Below, piece by piece: positions 35,331 to 44,738 of a DNA stretch of 64,000 nt. The notes below the pieces were generated by a model. That model was not told where the DNA came from, did no database searches, and was given only the letters and a program-made list of their open reading frames with translations. The number at the start of each line of letters is the position of its first letter. Position 1 is the first letter of the stretch. The position numbers and the translations under genes are program-made. The stretch is from CAXXIC01 sp049315325. GTDB lineage: Bacteria; Bacteroidota; Bacteroidia; Bacteroidales; UBA7332. The stretch covers positions 124,001 to 188,000 of the forward strand of contig JBMOKJ010000006.1 of NCBI GenBank assembly GCA_049315325.1. The letters run 5' to 3'.

Positions 35331-35807
35331 ATGAGAAAAGCAAAACCAAAGAAACGGATCGTTCTACCAGATCCAGTTTTCAATGATGTGAAAGTAACCA
35401 AGTTTGTTAACCATCTGATGTTTGATGGCAAAAAGAGTACTTCTTACACCATTTTCTATTCTGCACTTGAAACAGTTAAGGCAAAATTGCCTAACGAAGC
35501 GCTATCTTCTCTAGAAATTTGGAAAAAAGCCCTCGAGAATATCACTCCTAATGTGGAGGTTAAATCTCGCCGTGTGGGTGGTTCTACTTTCCAAGTTCCA
35601 ACCGAAATTCGTCCCGATCGAAAAGAATCCATTTGTATGAAAAATATGATCCTCTATTCTCGCAAGAGAGGTGGAAAAACTATGGCCGATAAATTGGCTG
35701 CAGAAATCATCGATGCATTCAACAATCAGGGTGGATCTTACAAACGTAAGGAAGATATGCACCGTATGGCTGAAGCTAACCGTGCATTCGCTCACTTCAG
35801 ATTTTAA
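35331..35807 (+). CDS. rpsG: Ribosomal protein S7
   Basis: Primary binder of the 3' major domain of 16S rRNA, which nucleates assembly of the small-subunit head. 158 residues with the typical opening MRKAKPKKR and the block VEVKSRRVGGSTFQVPTEIRPDRK. The C-terminal MAEANRAFAHFRF is standard. It follows an unusually long spacer and precedes fusA by 34 nt. Confidence 0.98.
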   Translation: MRKAKPKKRIVLPDPVFNDVKVTKFVNHLMFDGKKSTSYTIFYSALETVKAKLPNEALSSLEIWKKALENITPNVEVKSRRVGGSTFQVPTEIRPDRKESICMKNMILYSRKRGGKTMADKLAAEIIDAFNNQGGSYKRKEDMHRMAEANRAFAHFRF

Positions 35808-35841
35808 TTAGTTTAAATTTAAGGAAGAAAGATTTATTAAG

Positions 35842-37965
35842 ATGGCTGCATCAGATAAAGATTTAAAGTATACAAGAAATATCGGTATCATGGCGCATAT
35901 CGATGCGGGAAAGACTACAACTTCAGAGCGTATCCTTTTCTACACCGGTTTGTCTCATAAAATCGGAGAGGTGCACGATGGTGCTGCTACGATGGACTGG
36001 ATGGAGCAAGAGAAAGAGCGTGGTATCACGATCACTTCTGCTGCTACCACTACTAGCTGGAAGTACCTAGGTGACAAATACAAGTTCAACCTCATCGACA
36101 CCCCAGGTCACGTTGACTTCACGGTGGAGGTAGAGCGTTCACTTCGTGTATTGGATGGAGCTGTTGCTACATTCTGTGCTGTGGGTGGTGTTGAGCCTCA
36201 ATCAGAAACAGTTTGGCGTCAAGCCGACAAATACCACGTGCCACGTGTAGGTTACGTAAACAAAATGGACCGTTCGGGTGCAAACTTCTTCGAAGTAGTG
36301 CGTCAGATGAAAGCCATGTTGGGAGCAAATCCTTGTCCTATCCAAGTTCCAATCGGAGCAGAAGAGACCTTCAAAGGAGTAATCGACTTGATCAAGATGA
36401 AAGCAATCGTTTGGCACGATGAGTCAATGGGTGCTGACTACGACATGGAAGAGATTCCTGCAAACTTGTTGGAAGAGAGCCAAGAGTGGAGAGAAAAAAT
36501 GCTCGAAACGATTGCTGAATTCGACGATGTGTTGATGGAGAAATTCTTCGACGATCCTTCTACCATTACTGAGGAAGAAATCCTTGTAGCATTGCGTAAA
36601 GGTACCACTTCGATGGCTATCACTCCAATGTTGTGTGGTTCTTCATTCAAAAATAAAGGTGTACAAACTTTGTTGGATGCCGTGTGTGCATTCTTAGGTA
36701 GTCCACTTGATAACCCACCAATCGAAGGACACGATCCACGTAATCCTGAGAAAATATTGGTGCGTAAACCGTCTTCAGACGAACCAATGTCGGCTTTGGC
36801 ATTTAAGATTGCAACTGACCCATTCGTAGGTCGTCTTTGCTTCTTCAGAGTTTACTCTGGTCAAATCGATGCAGGTTCTTACGTTTACAACTCTCGTTCA
36901 GATAAGAAAGAGCGTATCTCTCGTTTGTTCCAAATGCACTCAAACAAACAAAATCCAAAAGATTTCATCGGTTGTGGTGACATCGGCGCAGGGGTAGGTT
37001 TCAAAGATATCCGCACAGGAGATACATTGTGTGACGAAAATCACCCAATCGTTCTTGAGTCTATGGACTTTCCAGAACCAGTTATCGGAATCTCAGTTGA
37101 GCCTAAAACTCAAAAAGATTTGGATAAAATGGGTATTGGTTTGGGTAAACTGGCTGAAGAGGATCCAACCTTCCGCGTTCAAACGAACGAAGAGACTGGT
37201 CAAACAGTTATCTCAGGAATGGGTGAGCTTCACCTCGAAATCATCGTTGACCGTCTGCGTCGCGAATTCAAGGTAGAGTGTAACCAAGGTCGTCCACAGG
37301 TTTCTTACAAAGAGGCTATCACACAAACTGTCGAACTACGCGAGGTTTACAAAAAACAATCGGGTGGTCGTGGTAAGTTTGCTGATATCATCGTGAAAGT
37401 TGGTCCGGTTGACGAAGGATTCGAAGGTTCACTTCAATTCGTTGATGAGGTAAAAGGTGGTCGTATTCCAAAAGAATTTATCCCTTCTATCCAAAAAGGA
37501 TTTGCTAACGCAATGAAAAATGGAGTTTTAGCAGGTTACGTTGTTGACCAATTGAAAGTAGTTGTTGTCGATGGTTCATTCCACGCGGTTGACTCGGATC
37601 AGTTGTCATTCGAAATCTGTGCGAACTTAGCGTTTAAAGAAGCGTGTAAAAAAGCGGGTCCAGTACTTCTCGAACCGATCATGAAAGTTGAGGTTGTTAC
37701 CCCAGAAGAAAACATGGGTGATATCATCTCTGACTTGAATAAACGTCGTGGTCAAGTAGAAGGTATGGAGTCGAGCCGTTCGGGTGCACGTATCGTGAAA
37801 GCGAAAACACCACTTTCGGAGATGTTCGGTTATGTAACTACATTGCGTACAATCTCTTCTGGTCGTGCTACTTCAACTATGTCTTTCTCTCACTACTCAG
37901 AGGTTTCGGCTTCGATTGCTAAAGCAGTATTGGCAGAAGTAGGTGGTAAAGCAGAACTTTTATAA
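35842..37965 (+). CDS. fusA: Elongation factor G
   Basis: GTPase that drives translocation of tRNA and mRNA after peptide-bond formation. 707 residues. The G motifs are AHIDAGKTT (about 17-25), DTPGHVDF (about 87-94) and NKMD (about 141-144). Domains II-V are complete, including the domain IV loop region around GKFADIIVKV. The position between rpsG and rpsJ is the classic str-operon order, which argues for the housekeeping copy over a paralogue. Confidence 0.98.
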   Translation: MAASDKDLKYTRNIGIMAHIDAGKTTTSERILFYTGLSHKIGEVHDGAATMDWMEQEKERGITITSAATTTSWKYLGDKYKFNLIDTPGHVDFTVEVERSLRVLDGAVATFCAVGGVEPQSETVWRQADKYHVPRVGYVNKMDRSGANFFEVVRQMKAMLGANPCPIQVPIGAEETFKGVIDLIKMKAIVWHDESMGADYDMEEIPANLLEESQEWREKMLETIAEFDDVLMEKFFDDPSTITEEEILVALRKGTTSMAITPMLCGSSFKNKGVQTLLDAVCAFLGSPLDNPPIEGHDPRNPEKILVRKPSSDEPMSALAFKIATDPFVGRLCFFRVYSGQIDAGSYVYNSRSDKKERISRLFQMHSNKQNPKDFIGCGDIGAGVGFKDIRTGDTLCDENHPIVLESMDFPEPVIGISVEPKTQKDLDKMGIGLGKLAEEDPTFRVQTNEETGQTVISGMGELHLEIIVDRLRREFKVECNQGRPQVSYKEAITQTVELREVYKKQSGGRGKFADIIVKVGPVDEGFEGSLQFVDEVKGGRIPKEFIPSIQKGFANAMKNGVLAGYVVDQLKVVVVDGSFHAVDSDQLSFEICANLAFKEACKKAGPVLLEPIMKVEVVTPEENMGDIISDLNKRRGQVEGMESSRSGARIVKAKTPLSEMFGYVTTLRTISSGRATSTMSFSHYSEVSASIAKAVLAEVGGKAELL

Positions 37966-37990
37966 GTAAATATAGAAACAAGTAAAAGAT

Positions 37991-38296
37991 ATGAGCCAAA
38001 AAATCAGAATTAAATTAAAGTCTTACGATCACCAGTTGGTTGACAAATCGGCTGAGAAAATTGTTAAGACTGTGAAGGCTACAGGCGCCGTGGTTAGCGG
38101 TCCAATACCCCTTCCAACTCACAAGAGAATTTTCACCGTAAACCGCTCGACTTTCGTAAACAAAAAGTCAAGAGAGCAATTCCAACTCTCTTCGTTCAAA
38201 AGATTGATCGACATCTATAGCTCTACTGCTAAAACTGTTGATGCACTGATGAAACTTGAGTTGCCAAGTGGTGTAGAAGTAGAAATCAAAGTTTGA
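37991..38296 (+). CDS. rpsJ: Ribosomal protein S10
   Basis: Small-subunit head protein, also the antitermination partner NusE in characterised bacteria. 101 residues. KIRIKLKSYDHQLVDKSAEKIV and GPIPLPTHKR are the family blocks. First gene of the S10 part of the super-operon, starting 25 nt after fusA, so no separate promoter is evident. Confidence 0.98.
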   Translation: MSQKIRIKLKSYDHQLVDKSAEKIVKTVKATGAVVSGPIPLPTHKRIFTVNRSTFVNKKSREQFQLSSFKRLIDIYSSTAKTVDALMKLELPSGVEVEIKV

Positions 38297-38315
38297 TATT
38301 TAAAAATTAAGTGAA

Positions 38316-38933
38316 ATGCCAGGATTATTAGGAAAAAAAATCGGAATGACATCCGTTTTCAGTGCCGATGGTAAAAATGTACCATGCACTGTTATCGAAG
38401 TAGGTCCTTGTGTTGTTACCCAGGTGAAAACCGTTGAAATAGACGGTTACGAAGCTGTACAAGTAGGATTTGTCGACAAAAAAGACAAACACACTACTAA
38501 GCCTTTGAAAGGCCACTTCGACAAAGCCGGCGTAACTCCCAAGAGACACTTGGCCGAGTTCAAAGGTTACGAAACTGACTACAAAGCAGGAGATGTTATC
38601 TCTGTAGATTACTTTGAAGCAGACACATTCGTAGATGTTATCGGTACATCAAAAGGAAAAGGTTTCCAGGGTGTTGTAAAACGCCACGGTTTCGGTGGAG
38701 TTGGTCAAGCAACTCACGGTCAGCACAACCGCTTGAGAGCACCAGGTTCTGTAGGAGCAAGTTCATACCCATCTCGCGTATTCAAAGGGATGAGAATGGC
38801 TGGTCAAACAGGAAATGCTCAAGTGACTGTACAAAATCTTCAAGTGTTAAAGGTAATTCCAGAACACAATCTTTTATTGATAAAAGGTTCAGTTCCTGGA
38901 TGTAAAGGTTCAATCGTAATAATTGAAAAATAA
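38316..38933 (+). CDS. rplC: Ribosomal protein L3
   Basis: Early-assembly large-subunit protein whose central loop reaches the peptidyl-transferase centre. 205 residues; opens MPGLLGKKIGMTSVF and has the loop GFGGVGQATHGQHNRLRAPGSVG, which carries the glutamine site (TTHGN-like region) methylated in E. coli. Its stop overlaps the start of rplD (TAATG), suggesting translational coupling. Confidence 0.97.
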   Translation: MPGLLGKKIGMTSVFSADGKNVPCTVIEVGPCVVTQVKTVEIDGYEAVQVGFVDKKDKHTTKPLKGHFDKAGVTPKRHLAEFKGYETDYKAGDVISVDYFEADTFVDVIGTSKGKGFQGVVKRHGFGGVGQATHGQHNRLRAPGSVGASSYPSRVFKGMRMAGQTGNAQVTVQNLQVLKVIPEHNLLLIKGSVPGCKGSIVIIEK

Positions 38934-39553
38934 TGGAACTTAGCGTATATAACATCAAAGGAGAAGCTACCGGAAGAACTGTTGTGTTGAACGATGCTGT
39001 ATTCGGTATCGAACCAAACGACCACGCAATCTATCTCGATGTGAAACAATTTTTGGCAAATTCTCGCCAAGGAACTCACAAAGCGAAAGAGCGTAACGAA
39101 GTTGCCGGTTCAACTCGCAAATTGAAAAAGCAAAAAGGTACCGGTGGTGCCCGTGCTGGTGATATCAAATCGCCAACTATCGTAGGTGGTGGTCGTGTAT
39201 TCGGTCCAGTGCCACGCGACTATAGCTTTAAACTCAACAAAAAAGTAAAATCTTTGGCTCGTAAATCAGCATTGGCTTACAAAGCATTGGATAACGCAAT
39301 TGTAGTAGTAGAAGATTTTAGCTTCGAAACTCCAAAAACAAAAGAGTTTATCGCAATGACAAAAGGCCTGCAAGTGGCTGATAAAAAGCTAGTTTTGGTT
39401 TTACCAGAACAAAATAAAAGCGTATATTTGTCGGCTCGAAATTTGGGCAAGACAAGCGTAATTACTGTTCCAGAATTAAACACGTATAAAGTATTGGATG
39501 CTAAGTGTTTAGTTTTAACAGAAGGCTCACTTGCAATCATCAACAATTTATAA
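38933..39553 (+). CDS. rplD: Ribosomal protein L4
   Basis: Large-subunit protein that lines the peptide exit tunnel. 206 residues with the extended loop KKQKGTGGARAGDIKSPTIVGGGRVFGP near 62-90, the region where macrolide-resistance changes map in other species. Start overlaps the rplC stop. In E. coli L4 represses its own operon; no matching leader is recognised here. Confidence 0.97.
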   Translation: MELSVYNIKGEATGRTVVLNDAVFGIEPNDHAIYLDVKQFLANSRQGTHKAKERNEVAGSTRKLKKQKGTGGARAGDIKSPTIVGGGRVFGPVPRDYSFKLNKKVKSLARKSALAYKALDNAIVVVEDFSFETPKTKEFIAMTKGLQVADKKLVLVLPEQNKSVYLSARNLGKTSVITVPELNTYKVLDAKCLVLTEGSLAIINNL

Positions 39554-39572
39554 TGTAGAGGAGAATAGAGAA

Positions 39573-39863
39573 ATGGGAATTATTATTAAACCAATCGTCA
39601 CAGAAAAAATGACAGCTCTCACCGAAAAACGTAACACTTACGGATTTCGTGTTGCTCCTGATGCAAATAAAATTCAGATCAAACAAGCAATTGAAGAGCT
39701 TTATAGCGTAGCAGTGGTTGATGTAAACACATCAAATGTCACTGGAAAATTGAAAAGCCGTAACACCAAAGCAGGTGTGGTTCAAGGTCGTTCAGCGTCT
39801 TACAAAAAAGCGTTGGTTACTTTGAAAGACGGTGATATTATTGATTTTTACAGCAATATTTAA
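39573..39863 (+). CDS. rplW: Ribosomal protein L23
   Basis: Exit-tunnel-rim protein that docks trigger factor and the signal recognition particle. The start at 39573 (MGIIIKPIVTEKM) is chosen over an in-frame upstream start at 39531 that overlaps rplD. 96 residues; the blocks NTYGFRVAPDANKIQIKQAIEELY and DVNTSNV are typical. Confidence 0.95.
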   Translation: MGIIIKPIVTEKMTALTEKRNTYGFRVAPDANKIQIKQAIEELYSVAVVDVNTSNVTGKLKSRNTKAGVVQGRSASYKKALVTLKDGDIIDFYSNI

Positions 39864-39869
39864 TAAACA

Positions 39870-40694
39870 ATGGCAGTACGTAAATTTAAACCCGTAACAC
39901 CGGGGCAGAGACACAAAATTATCGGTGCGTTCGATAACATTACTGCAACCGCACCGGAAAAGTCTCTCGTAATTGGAGTTAAAAAATCAGGTGGACGTAA
40001 CAACCAAGGAAAAATGACCATGCGCTACATTGGTGGTGGTCACAAAAAGTTGTATCGTATCATCGACTTCAAAAGAGAGAAAGATGGTGTTCCAGCAGTA
40101 GTAAAATCGGTGGAGTATGATCCAAACCGATCTGCAAACATTGCACTACTTTACTACGTTGATGGAGAAAAACGATACATTGTCGCTCCAAACGGTCTCG
40201 AAGTAGGACAAACTATTATGTCAGGAGAGAAAGCAGCTCCCGAAATTGGTAACTCATTGCCGCTTAAAAACATCCCTGTAGGTACGATTATTCACAACAT
40301 CGAACTTCGTCCAGGACAAGGTGCAGCCTTCGTTCGTTCAGCAGGTGTTTTCGCTCAATTAACTTCGAAAGAAGGAGATTACGCAATTGTAAAATTGCCT
40401 TCAGGTGAAACTCGCAAAATTCTTTCAACTTGCAAAGCAACCGTAGGTAGTGTAGGTAATTCAGATCACGCACTCGAAAGCTCTGGTAAAGCCGGTCGCT
40501 CAAGATGGCAAGGTCGTCGCCCACGTAACCGAGGTGTATCCATGAACCCGGTAGATCACCCGATGGGTGGTGGTGAAGGACGCTCGTCAGGAGGTCACCC
40601 ACGCTCACGCAAAGGTCTCTATTCTAAAGGTCTTAAGACACGTGCTCCTAAAAAGCAGTCGTCTAAGTATATTATTGAAAGAAGAAAAAAATAA
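39870..40694 (+). CDS. rplB: Ribosomal protein L2
   Basis: One of the most conserved large-subunit proteins, needed for subunit joining and peptidyl-transferase activity. 274 residues. GRNNQGKMTMRYIGGGHKK near 46 and the C-terminal NPVDHPMGGGEGRSSGGHPRS, with the histidine linked to activity, are intact. Starts 6 nt after rplW. Confidence 0.98.
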   Translation: MAVRKFKPVTPGQRHKIIGAFDNITATAPEKSLVIGVKKSGGRNNQGKMTMRYIGGGHKKLYRIIDFKREKDGVPAVVKSVEYDPNRSANIALLYYVDGEKRYIVAPNGLEVGQTIMSGEKAAPEIGNSLPLKNIPVGTIIHNIELRPGQGAAFVRSAGVFAQLTSKEGDYAIVKLPSGETRKILSTCKATVGSVGNSDHALESSGKAGRSRWQGRRPRNRGVSMNPVDHPMGGGEGRSSGGHPRSRKGLYSKGLKTRAPKKQSSKYIIERRKK

Positions 40695-40714
40695 TTTGAT
40701 TAATAAATTAAACT

Positions 40715-40984
40715 ATGAGTCGATCGCTTAAAAAAGGCCCATATATTTATGTGAAGCTTGAAAACAAAATCTTGGCTATGAATGAGTCAGGTAAAAAAAC
40801 CGTGATCAAAACATGGGCAAGAGCTTCTATGATATCTCCGGATTTTGTAGGCCATACAGTAGCAGTACACAACGGTAACAAATTTATTCCTGTTTACATC
40901 ACCGAAAATATGGTAGGACACAAGTTGGGCGAATTTTCACCCACCCGTACTTTCCGTGGCCATGGTGGTAACAAGAAACGCTAA
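40715..40984 (+). CDS. rpsS: Ribosomal protein S19
   Basis: Small-subunit head protein that contacts S13 and tRNA. 89 residues; opens MSRSLKKGPY and has HNGNKFIPVYITENMVGHKLGEFSPTRTFRGH. Standard place between rplB and rplV. Confidence 0.98.
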   Translation: MSRSLKKGPYIYVKLENKILAMNESGKKTVIKTWARASMISPDFVGHTVAVHNGNKFIPVYITENMVGHKLGEFSPTRTFRGHGGNKKR

Positions 40985-41029
40985 GCGCTTCAGGAATATA
41001 CTATTTGAAAAATAAAAAGATAGAATAAA

Positions 41030-41443
41030 ATGGGTGCAAGAAAAAAGATTTCAGCCGAAAAAAGAAAAGAAGCCCTGAAGACACAATACTTTGCCAAACT
41101 GGTAGGCGTTCCTACTTCTCCGCGTAAAATGCGCTTGGTGACCGATATGGTCAGAGGAATGGAAGTTTTCCGTGCATTGGGAGTATTGAAGTTCTCTTCG
41201 AAAGAGGCTTCTGCAAGAATTGAAAAATTGCTTCGTTCTGCAATTGCCAACTGGGAACTAAAGAACGAACGTAAAGCAGAGAGTGGTGAACTTTATATAT
41301 CAGAAGTTTTCGTTGACTCTGCAGCAATGATGAAAAGACTACGTCCTGCTCCACAGGGTCGTGGATACAGAATTCGCAAACGTTCTAACCACGTAACTTT
41401 GTTTGTAGATACAGTGGCTAATAAAAACACTAATCAAAATTAA
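41030..41443 (+). CDS. rplV: Ribosomal protein L22
   Basis: Exit-tunnel protein with a long beta-hairpin loop (RLRPAPQGRGYRIRKRSNHVTL near 105-126). 137 residues, longer than the 110 of E. coli through an N-terminal lysine-rich extension (MGARKKISAEKRKEA) and a short tail. Basic throughout. Confidence 0.97.
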   Translation: MGARKKISAEKRKEALKTQYFAKLVGVPTSPRKMRLVTDMVRGMEVFRALGVLKFSSKEASARIEKLLRSAIANWELKNERKAESGELYISEVFVDSAAMMKRLRPAPQGRGYRIRKRSNHVTLFVDTVANKNTNQN

Positions 41444-41449
41444 TGTAAG

Positions 41450-42211
41450 ATGGGACAAAAAGTTAATCCAATAAGCAACCGCTTAGGTATCATCCGTGGT
41501 TGGGACTCTAACTGGTATGGTGGTAAGAATTTTGGCGACACTCTTCTAGAGGATAGCAAAATCCGCAAATACCTCAATGCTCGTCTTGCAAAAGCAAGTG
41601 TTTCGCGCATCGTTATCGAACGTACATTGAAATTGGTTACAATCACTGTCTGCACAGCTCGTCCTGGTATCATTATCGGAAAAGGTGGTCAAGAAGTTGA
41701 CAAACTGAAAGAAGAGTTGAAAAAAATCACAGACAAAGATGTACAAATCAATATCTACGAAGTGAAAAAACCTGAGTTAGATGCTGTTATCGTAGCTAAC
41801 AACATCGCTCGCCAACTCGAGGGGAAAATCGCTTACCGTAGAGCTGTGAAAATGGCTATCGCATCTACAATGAGAATGGGTGCCGAAGGTATCAAAATTC
41901 AAATCTCAGGACGTTTGAACGGCGCTGAAATGGCTCGTTCAGAAATGTATAAAGAGGGAAGAACTCCACTTCATACACTGCGTGCTGATATTGACTATGC
42001 CTTGGCAGAAGCTCTTACCAAAGTAGGTTTGTTGGGCGTTAAAGTATGGATTTGCCGTGGCGAAATTTACGGTAAAAAAGACTTAGCTCCAAACTTCACA
42101 GTACAAAAAGAATCAGGTCGTCACCAAGGTGGTGGTCAAGGTCAAGGTCAAAGACGCGAAGGCGGACGTGACGGACGCGATAACGGTCGATTCAACAAAA
42201 GAAACAAGTAA
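41450..42211 (+). CDS. rpsC: Ribosomal protein S3
   Basis: Forms part of the mRNA entry tunnel. 253 residues. The KH domain shows the GxxG loop in RPGIIIGKGGQEVDKL near 65-80. The C-terminal tail is rich in G, Q, R and D (GGGQGQGQRREGGRDGRDNG) and extends the protein about 20 residues beyond E. coli S3. Confidence 0.98.
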   Translation: MGQKVNPISNRLGIIRGWDSNWYGGKNFGDTLLEDSKIRKYLNARLAKASVSRIVIERTLKLVTITVCTARPGIIIGKGGQEVDKLKEELKKITDKDVQINIYEVKKPELDAVIVANNIARQLEGKIAYRRAVKMAIASTMRMGAEGIKIQISGRLNGAEMARSEMYKEGRTPLHTLRADIDYALAEALTKVGLLGVKVWICRGEIYGKKDLAPNFTVQKESGRHQGGGQGQGQRREGGRDGRDNGRFNKRNK

Positions 42212-42236
42212 TTAACAACACTGAATTTTACAGACA

Positions 42237-42668
42237 ATGTTACAACCGAAGAAAACAAAGTTCAGAAGACAACAGAAGGGGCGCATGAAAGGTGTTGCTC
42301 AGCGTGGCAATCAGTTGGCATTCGGTTCATTTGGTATAAAGGCTTTAGAGTCTAAATGGATTACCGGTCGTCAAATCGAAGCAGCCCGTATCGCAGTAAC
42401 GCGTTATATGCAACGTCAAGGTCAGATCTGGATTCGCATTTTCCCTGATAAGCCTATCACCAAAAAACCAGCCGAAGTACGTATGGGTAAAGGTAAAGGT
42501 TCACCAGAAGGCTTCGTTGCACCTGTTACTCCAGGTCGCATCATAATTGAAGTAGAAGGAGTATCCTTCGTTATCGCTAAAGAAGCTTTGCGCCTAGCAG
42601 CACAAAAACTTCCGATCACGACTAAATTCGTGGTAAGACGCGATTATGATACTAACGAAAACGCATAA
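42237..42668 (+). CDS. rplP: Ribosomal protein L16
   Basis: Large-subunit protein near the A and P tRNA elbows, needed late in assembly. 143 residues; MLQPKKTKFRRQQKGRMKGVAQRGNQLAFG opens the protein and RMGKGKGSPEGFVAPV is the conserved loop near 82-97. Confidence 0.98.
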   Translation: MLQPKKTKFRRQQKGRMKGVAQRGNQLAFGSFGIKALESKWITGRQIEAARIAVTRYMQRQGQIWIRIFPDKPITKKPAEVRMGKGKGSPEGFVAPVTPGRIIIEVEGVSFVIAKEALRLAAQKLPITTKFVVRRDYDTNENA

Positions 42669-42674
42669 CCGATT

Positions 42675-42872
42675 ATGAAAGTAGCAGAAATTAAAGAACT
42701 AAGCACCAAAGAGTTGATCGAGAAAATCGATGCAGATTCATCAGCATTAAACCAAATGACGTTGAATCACTCAATCACTCCATTGGACAATCCTACGCAA
42801 ATCAAGCATTTACGTAGAGACATCGCGCGAATGAATACCATCCTTCGCGAAAGAGAAATTACACAACAATAA
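42675..42872 (+). CDS. rpmC: Ribosomal protein L29
   Basis: Small helical-hairpin protein at the exit-tunnel rim. 65 residues; the C-terminal block IKHLRRDIARMNTILRERE is the family signature. Starts 6 nt after rplP. Confidence 0.96.
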   Translation: MKVAEIKELSTKELIEKIDADSSALNQMTLNHSITPLDNPTQIKHLRRDIARMNTILREREITQQ

Positions 42873-42885
42873 CTAATTGAGCCTG

Positions 42886-43143
42886 ATGGAAACAAGAAAT
42901 CTTAGAAAAGAACGTATGGGCGTAGTTTTCAGCAACAAAATGGATAAAACCATTACAATCGCTGTGAAGTGGAAAGAAAAACACCCTATCTACGGAAAAT
43001 TCGTTAATAAAACGAAGAAATATCATGCTCACGACGAGAAAAACGAATGCAATATTGGTGATACTGTCAAAATCATGGAAACTCGTCCACTGAGCAAACT
43101 GAAAAGATGGAGATTAGTAGAAATAATCGAAAGAGCTAAGTAA
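42886..43143 (+). CDS. rpsQ: Ribosomal protein S17
   Basis: OB-fold protein binding the 5' domain of 16S rRNA. The ATG at 42886 (METRNLRKERMGVV) is preferred to an upstream TTG at 42877. 85 residues with SNKMDKTITIAVKWKEKHPIYGKF and the C-terminal LSKLKRWRLVEI. Confidence 0.96.
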   Translation: METRNLRKERMGVVFSNKMDKTITIAVKWKEKHPIYGKFVNKTKKYHAHDEKNECNIGDTVKIMETRPLSKLKRWRLVEIIERAK

Positions 43144-43144
43144 T

Positions 43145-43510
43145 ATGTTACAACAAGAGTCAAGACTTATAGTAGCTGACAACAGTGGAGCTAAACAAGC
43201 CCTTGTGATCAGAGTATTAGGCGGAACTAGAAAACGCTATGCTACAGTAGGCGATATTATCGTCGTAGCTATCAAAAGCACCATTCCATCAAGCGATGTG
43301 AAAAAGGGCGCGGTTTCTAAAGCCATTGTGGTGAGAACCAAAAAGGAAATCCGTCGTGCTGACGGATCATACATTCGTTTCGACGATAATGCATGTGTCC
43401 TGTTAAAAGGAGATGGCGAAATGAGAGGTAGTCGTATTTTCGGCCCTGTAGCTCGCGAAATCCGTGCAACAAATATGAAAATTGTGTCACTCGCACCTGA
43501 AGTGCTTTAA
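43145..43510 (+). CDS. rplN: Ribosomal protein L14
   Basis: Interface protein of the large subunit, also the docking site of the silencing factor RsfS. 121 residues; VADNSGAKQALVIRVLGG and the C-terminal RGSRIFGPVAREIR are typical. Starts 1 nt after the rpsQ stop. Confidence 0.98.
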   Translation: MLQQESRLIVADNSGAKQALVIRVLGGTRKRYATVGDIIVVAIKSTIPSSDVKKGAVSKAIVVRTKKEIRRADGSYIRFDDNACVLLKGDGEMRGSRIFGPVAREIRATNMKIVSLAPEVL

Positions 43511-43524
43511 TTCCTTTAGAAATA

Positions 43525-43845
43525 ATGGGTAAATTACATATCAAAAAAGGCGACACCGTTTACGTAAATGCCGGCAACGACAAAGGTAAAACCGGTCGTG
43601 TCCTAGAAGTGCAAATCAGCAAAAGCCGTGCTATTGTTGAAGGCGTAAATATGGTATCAAAAAGTACCAAGCCAAATGCACAAAATCCTCAAGGAGGAAT
43701 TGTAAAAAAAGAAGCTGCCATTCACATTTCAAATTTGAATCCTTTGGATCCAAAATCAGGAAAACCAACTCGCGTTGGTCGTAAACTGAATGAAAAAGGC
43801 GCTTTAGTTCGTATATCAAAAAAATCAGGAGAGGAGATTAAGTAA
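43525..43845 (+). CDS. rplX: Ribosomal protein L24
   Basis: Assembly initiator of the large subunit with a KOW motif (KKGDTVYVNAGNDKGKTGRVLEV near 6-28). 106 residues. Its stop overlaps the rplE start (TAATG), pointing to coupled translation. Confidence 0.97.
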   Translation: MGKLHIKKGDTVYVNAGNDKGKTGRVLEVQISKSRAIVEGVNMVSKSTKPNAQNPQGGIVKKEAAIHISNLNPLDPKSGKPTRVGRKLNEKGALVRISKKSGEEIK

Positions 43846-44402
43846 TGAGCAATACTGCTAGTCTTAAAAACGATTATAAGGAAAGAGTTGCACCCGCTTT
43901 GATGAAAGAGTTCGGGTACAAGTCAGTTATGCAAGTTCCTGTATTGAAAAAAATCGTTATCAATCAAGGTCTTGGAATCGCTGTAGCCGATAAAAAAATC
44001 ATCGAAACTGCGATTACCGAGTTAACCAATATTACGGGACAAAAGGCTGTTGCAACCCTTTCTCGTAAAGATATTTCTAACTTCAAGTTGCGTAAAAAAA
44101 TGCCTATCGGTGTAATGGTAACATTACGTCGCGAGCAAATGTACGAATTCTTAGAGCGTCTCGTTCGCGTAGCTCTACCTCGTATTCGTGACTTCAAGGG
44201 AATTGAAGGGAAATTAGACGGCCGTGGAAATTACACCCTCGGAATCACCGAACAAATCATTTTTCCTGAAATTAATATAGACAATATTAGTAAAATTCTT
44301 GGAATGAATATTACCTTTGTGACCTCTGCAAAAACAGATGAAGAAGGGTATGCACTTTTGAAAGAATTTGGCTTACCGTTTAAGAACGCTAAAAAAGATT
44401 AA
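43845..44402 (+). CDS. rplE: Ribosomal protein L5
   Basis: Binds 5S rRNA and forms part of the central protuberance. 185 residues; KIVINQGLGIAVADKKIIETA and TGQKAVATLSRKDISNFKLRKKMPIGVMVTLRR are the family blocks. Overlaps rplX by one base. Confidence 0.98.
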   Translation: MSNTASLKNDYKERVAPALMKEFGYKSVMQVPVLKKIVINQGLGIAVADKKIIETAITELTNITGQKAVATLSRKDISNFKLRKKMPIGVMVTLRREQMYEFLERLVRVALPRIRDFKGIEGKLDGRGNYTLGITEQIIFPEINIDNISKILGMNITFVTSAKTDEEGYALLKEFGLPFKNAKKD

Positions 44403-44407
44403 TTGAT

Positions 44408-44677
44408 ATGGCTAAAGAATCAATGAAAGCCCGTGAGGTGAAGAGAGCGAAGCTCGTCGCTAAGTATGCTGCTAAAAGAGAGCAACTTAAGAAAGACGGC
44501 AACTACGAAGCTCTTCAGGCTCTACCTAAAAATGCATCACCAGTACGTTTGCACAACCGTTGCAGCATCACTGGAAGACCGAAAGGATACGTTCGCCAAT
44601 TCGGCGTTTCACGTATTCAATTTCGTGAAATGGCATCAGCAGGTTTAATTCCGGGTGTGAAAAAAGCAAGCTGGTAA
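44408..44677 (+). CDS. rpsN: Ribosomal protein S14, zinc-free form
   Basis: Late-assembling head protein. 89 residues. The C-terminal part reads RLHNRCSITGRPKGYVRQFGVSRIQFREMASAGLIPGVKKASW, without the CxxC pairs of the zinc-binding type, so this is the cysteine-free class. No second rpsN is present in this window. Confidence 0.97.
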   Translation: MAKESMKAREVKRAKLVAKYAAKREQLKKDGNYEALQALPKNASPVRLHNRCSITGRPKGYVRQFGVSRIQFREMASAGLIPGVKKASW

Positions 44678-44738
44678 GAAAATTTTCGTGTGTTAAATAT
44701 TGTCCGGGTAGTCCGGATCAATTTAATTATTTTTTATT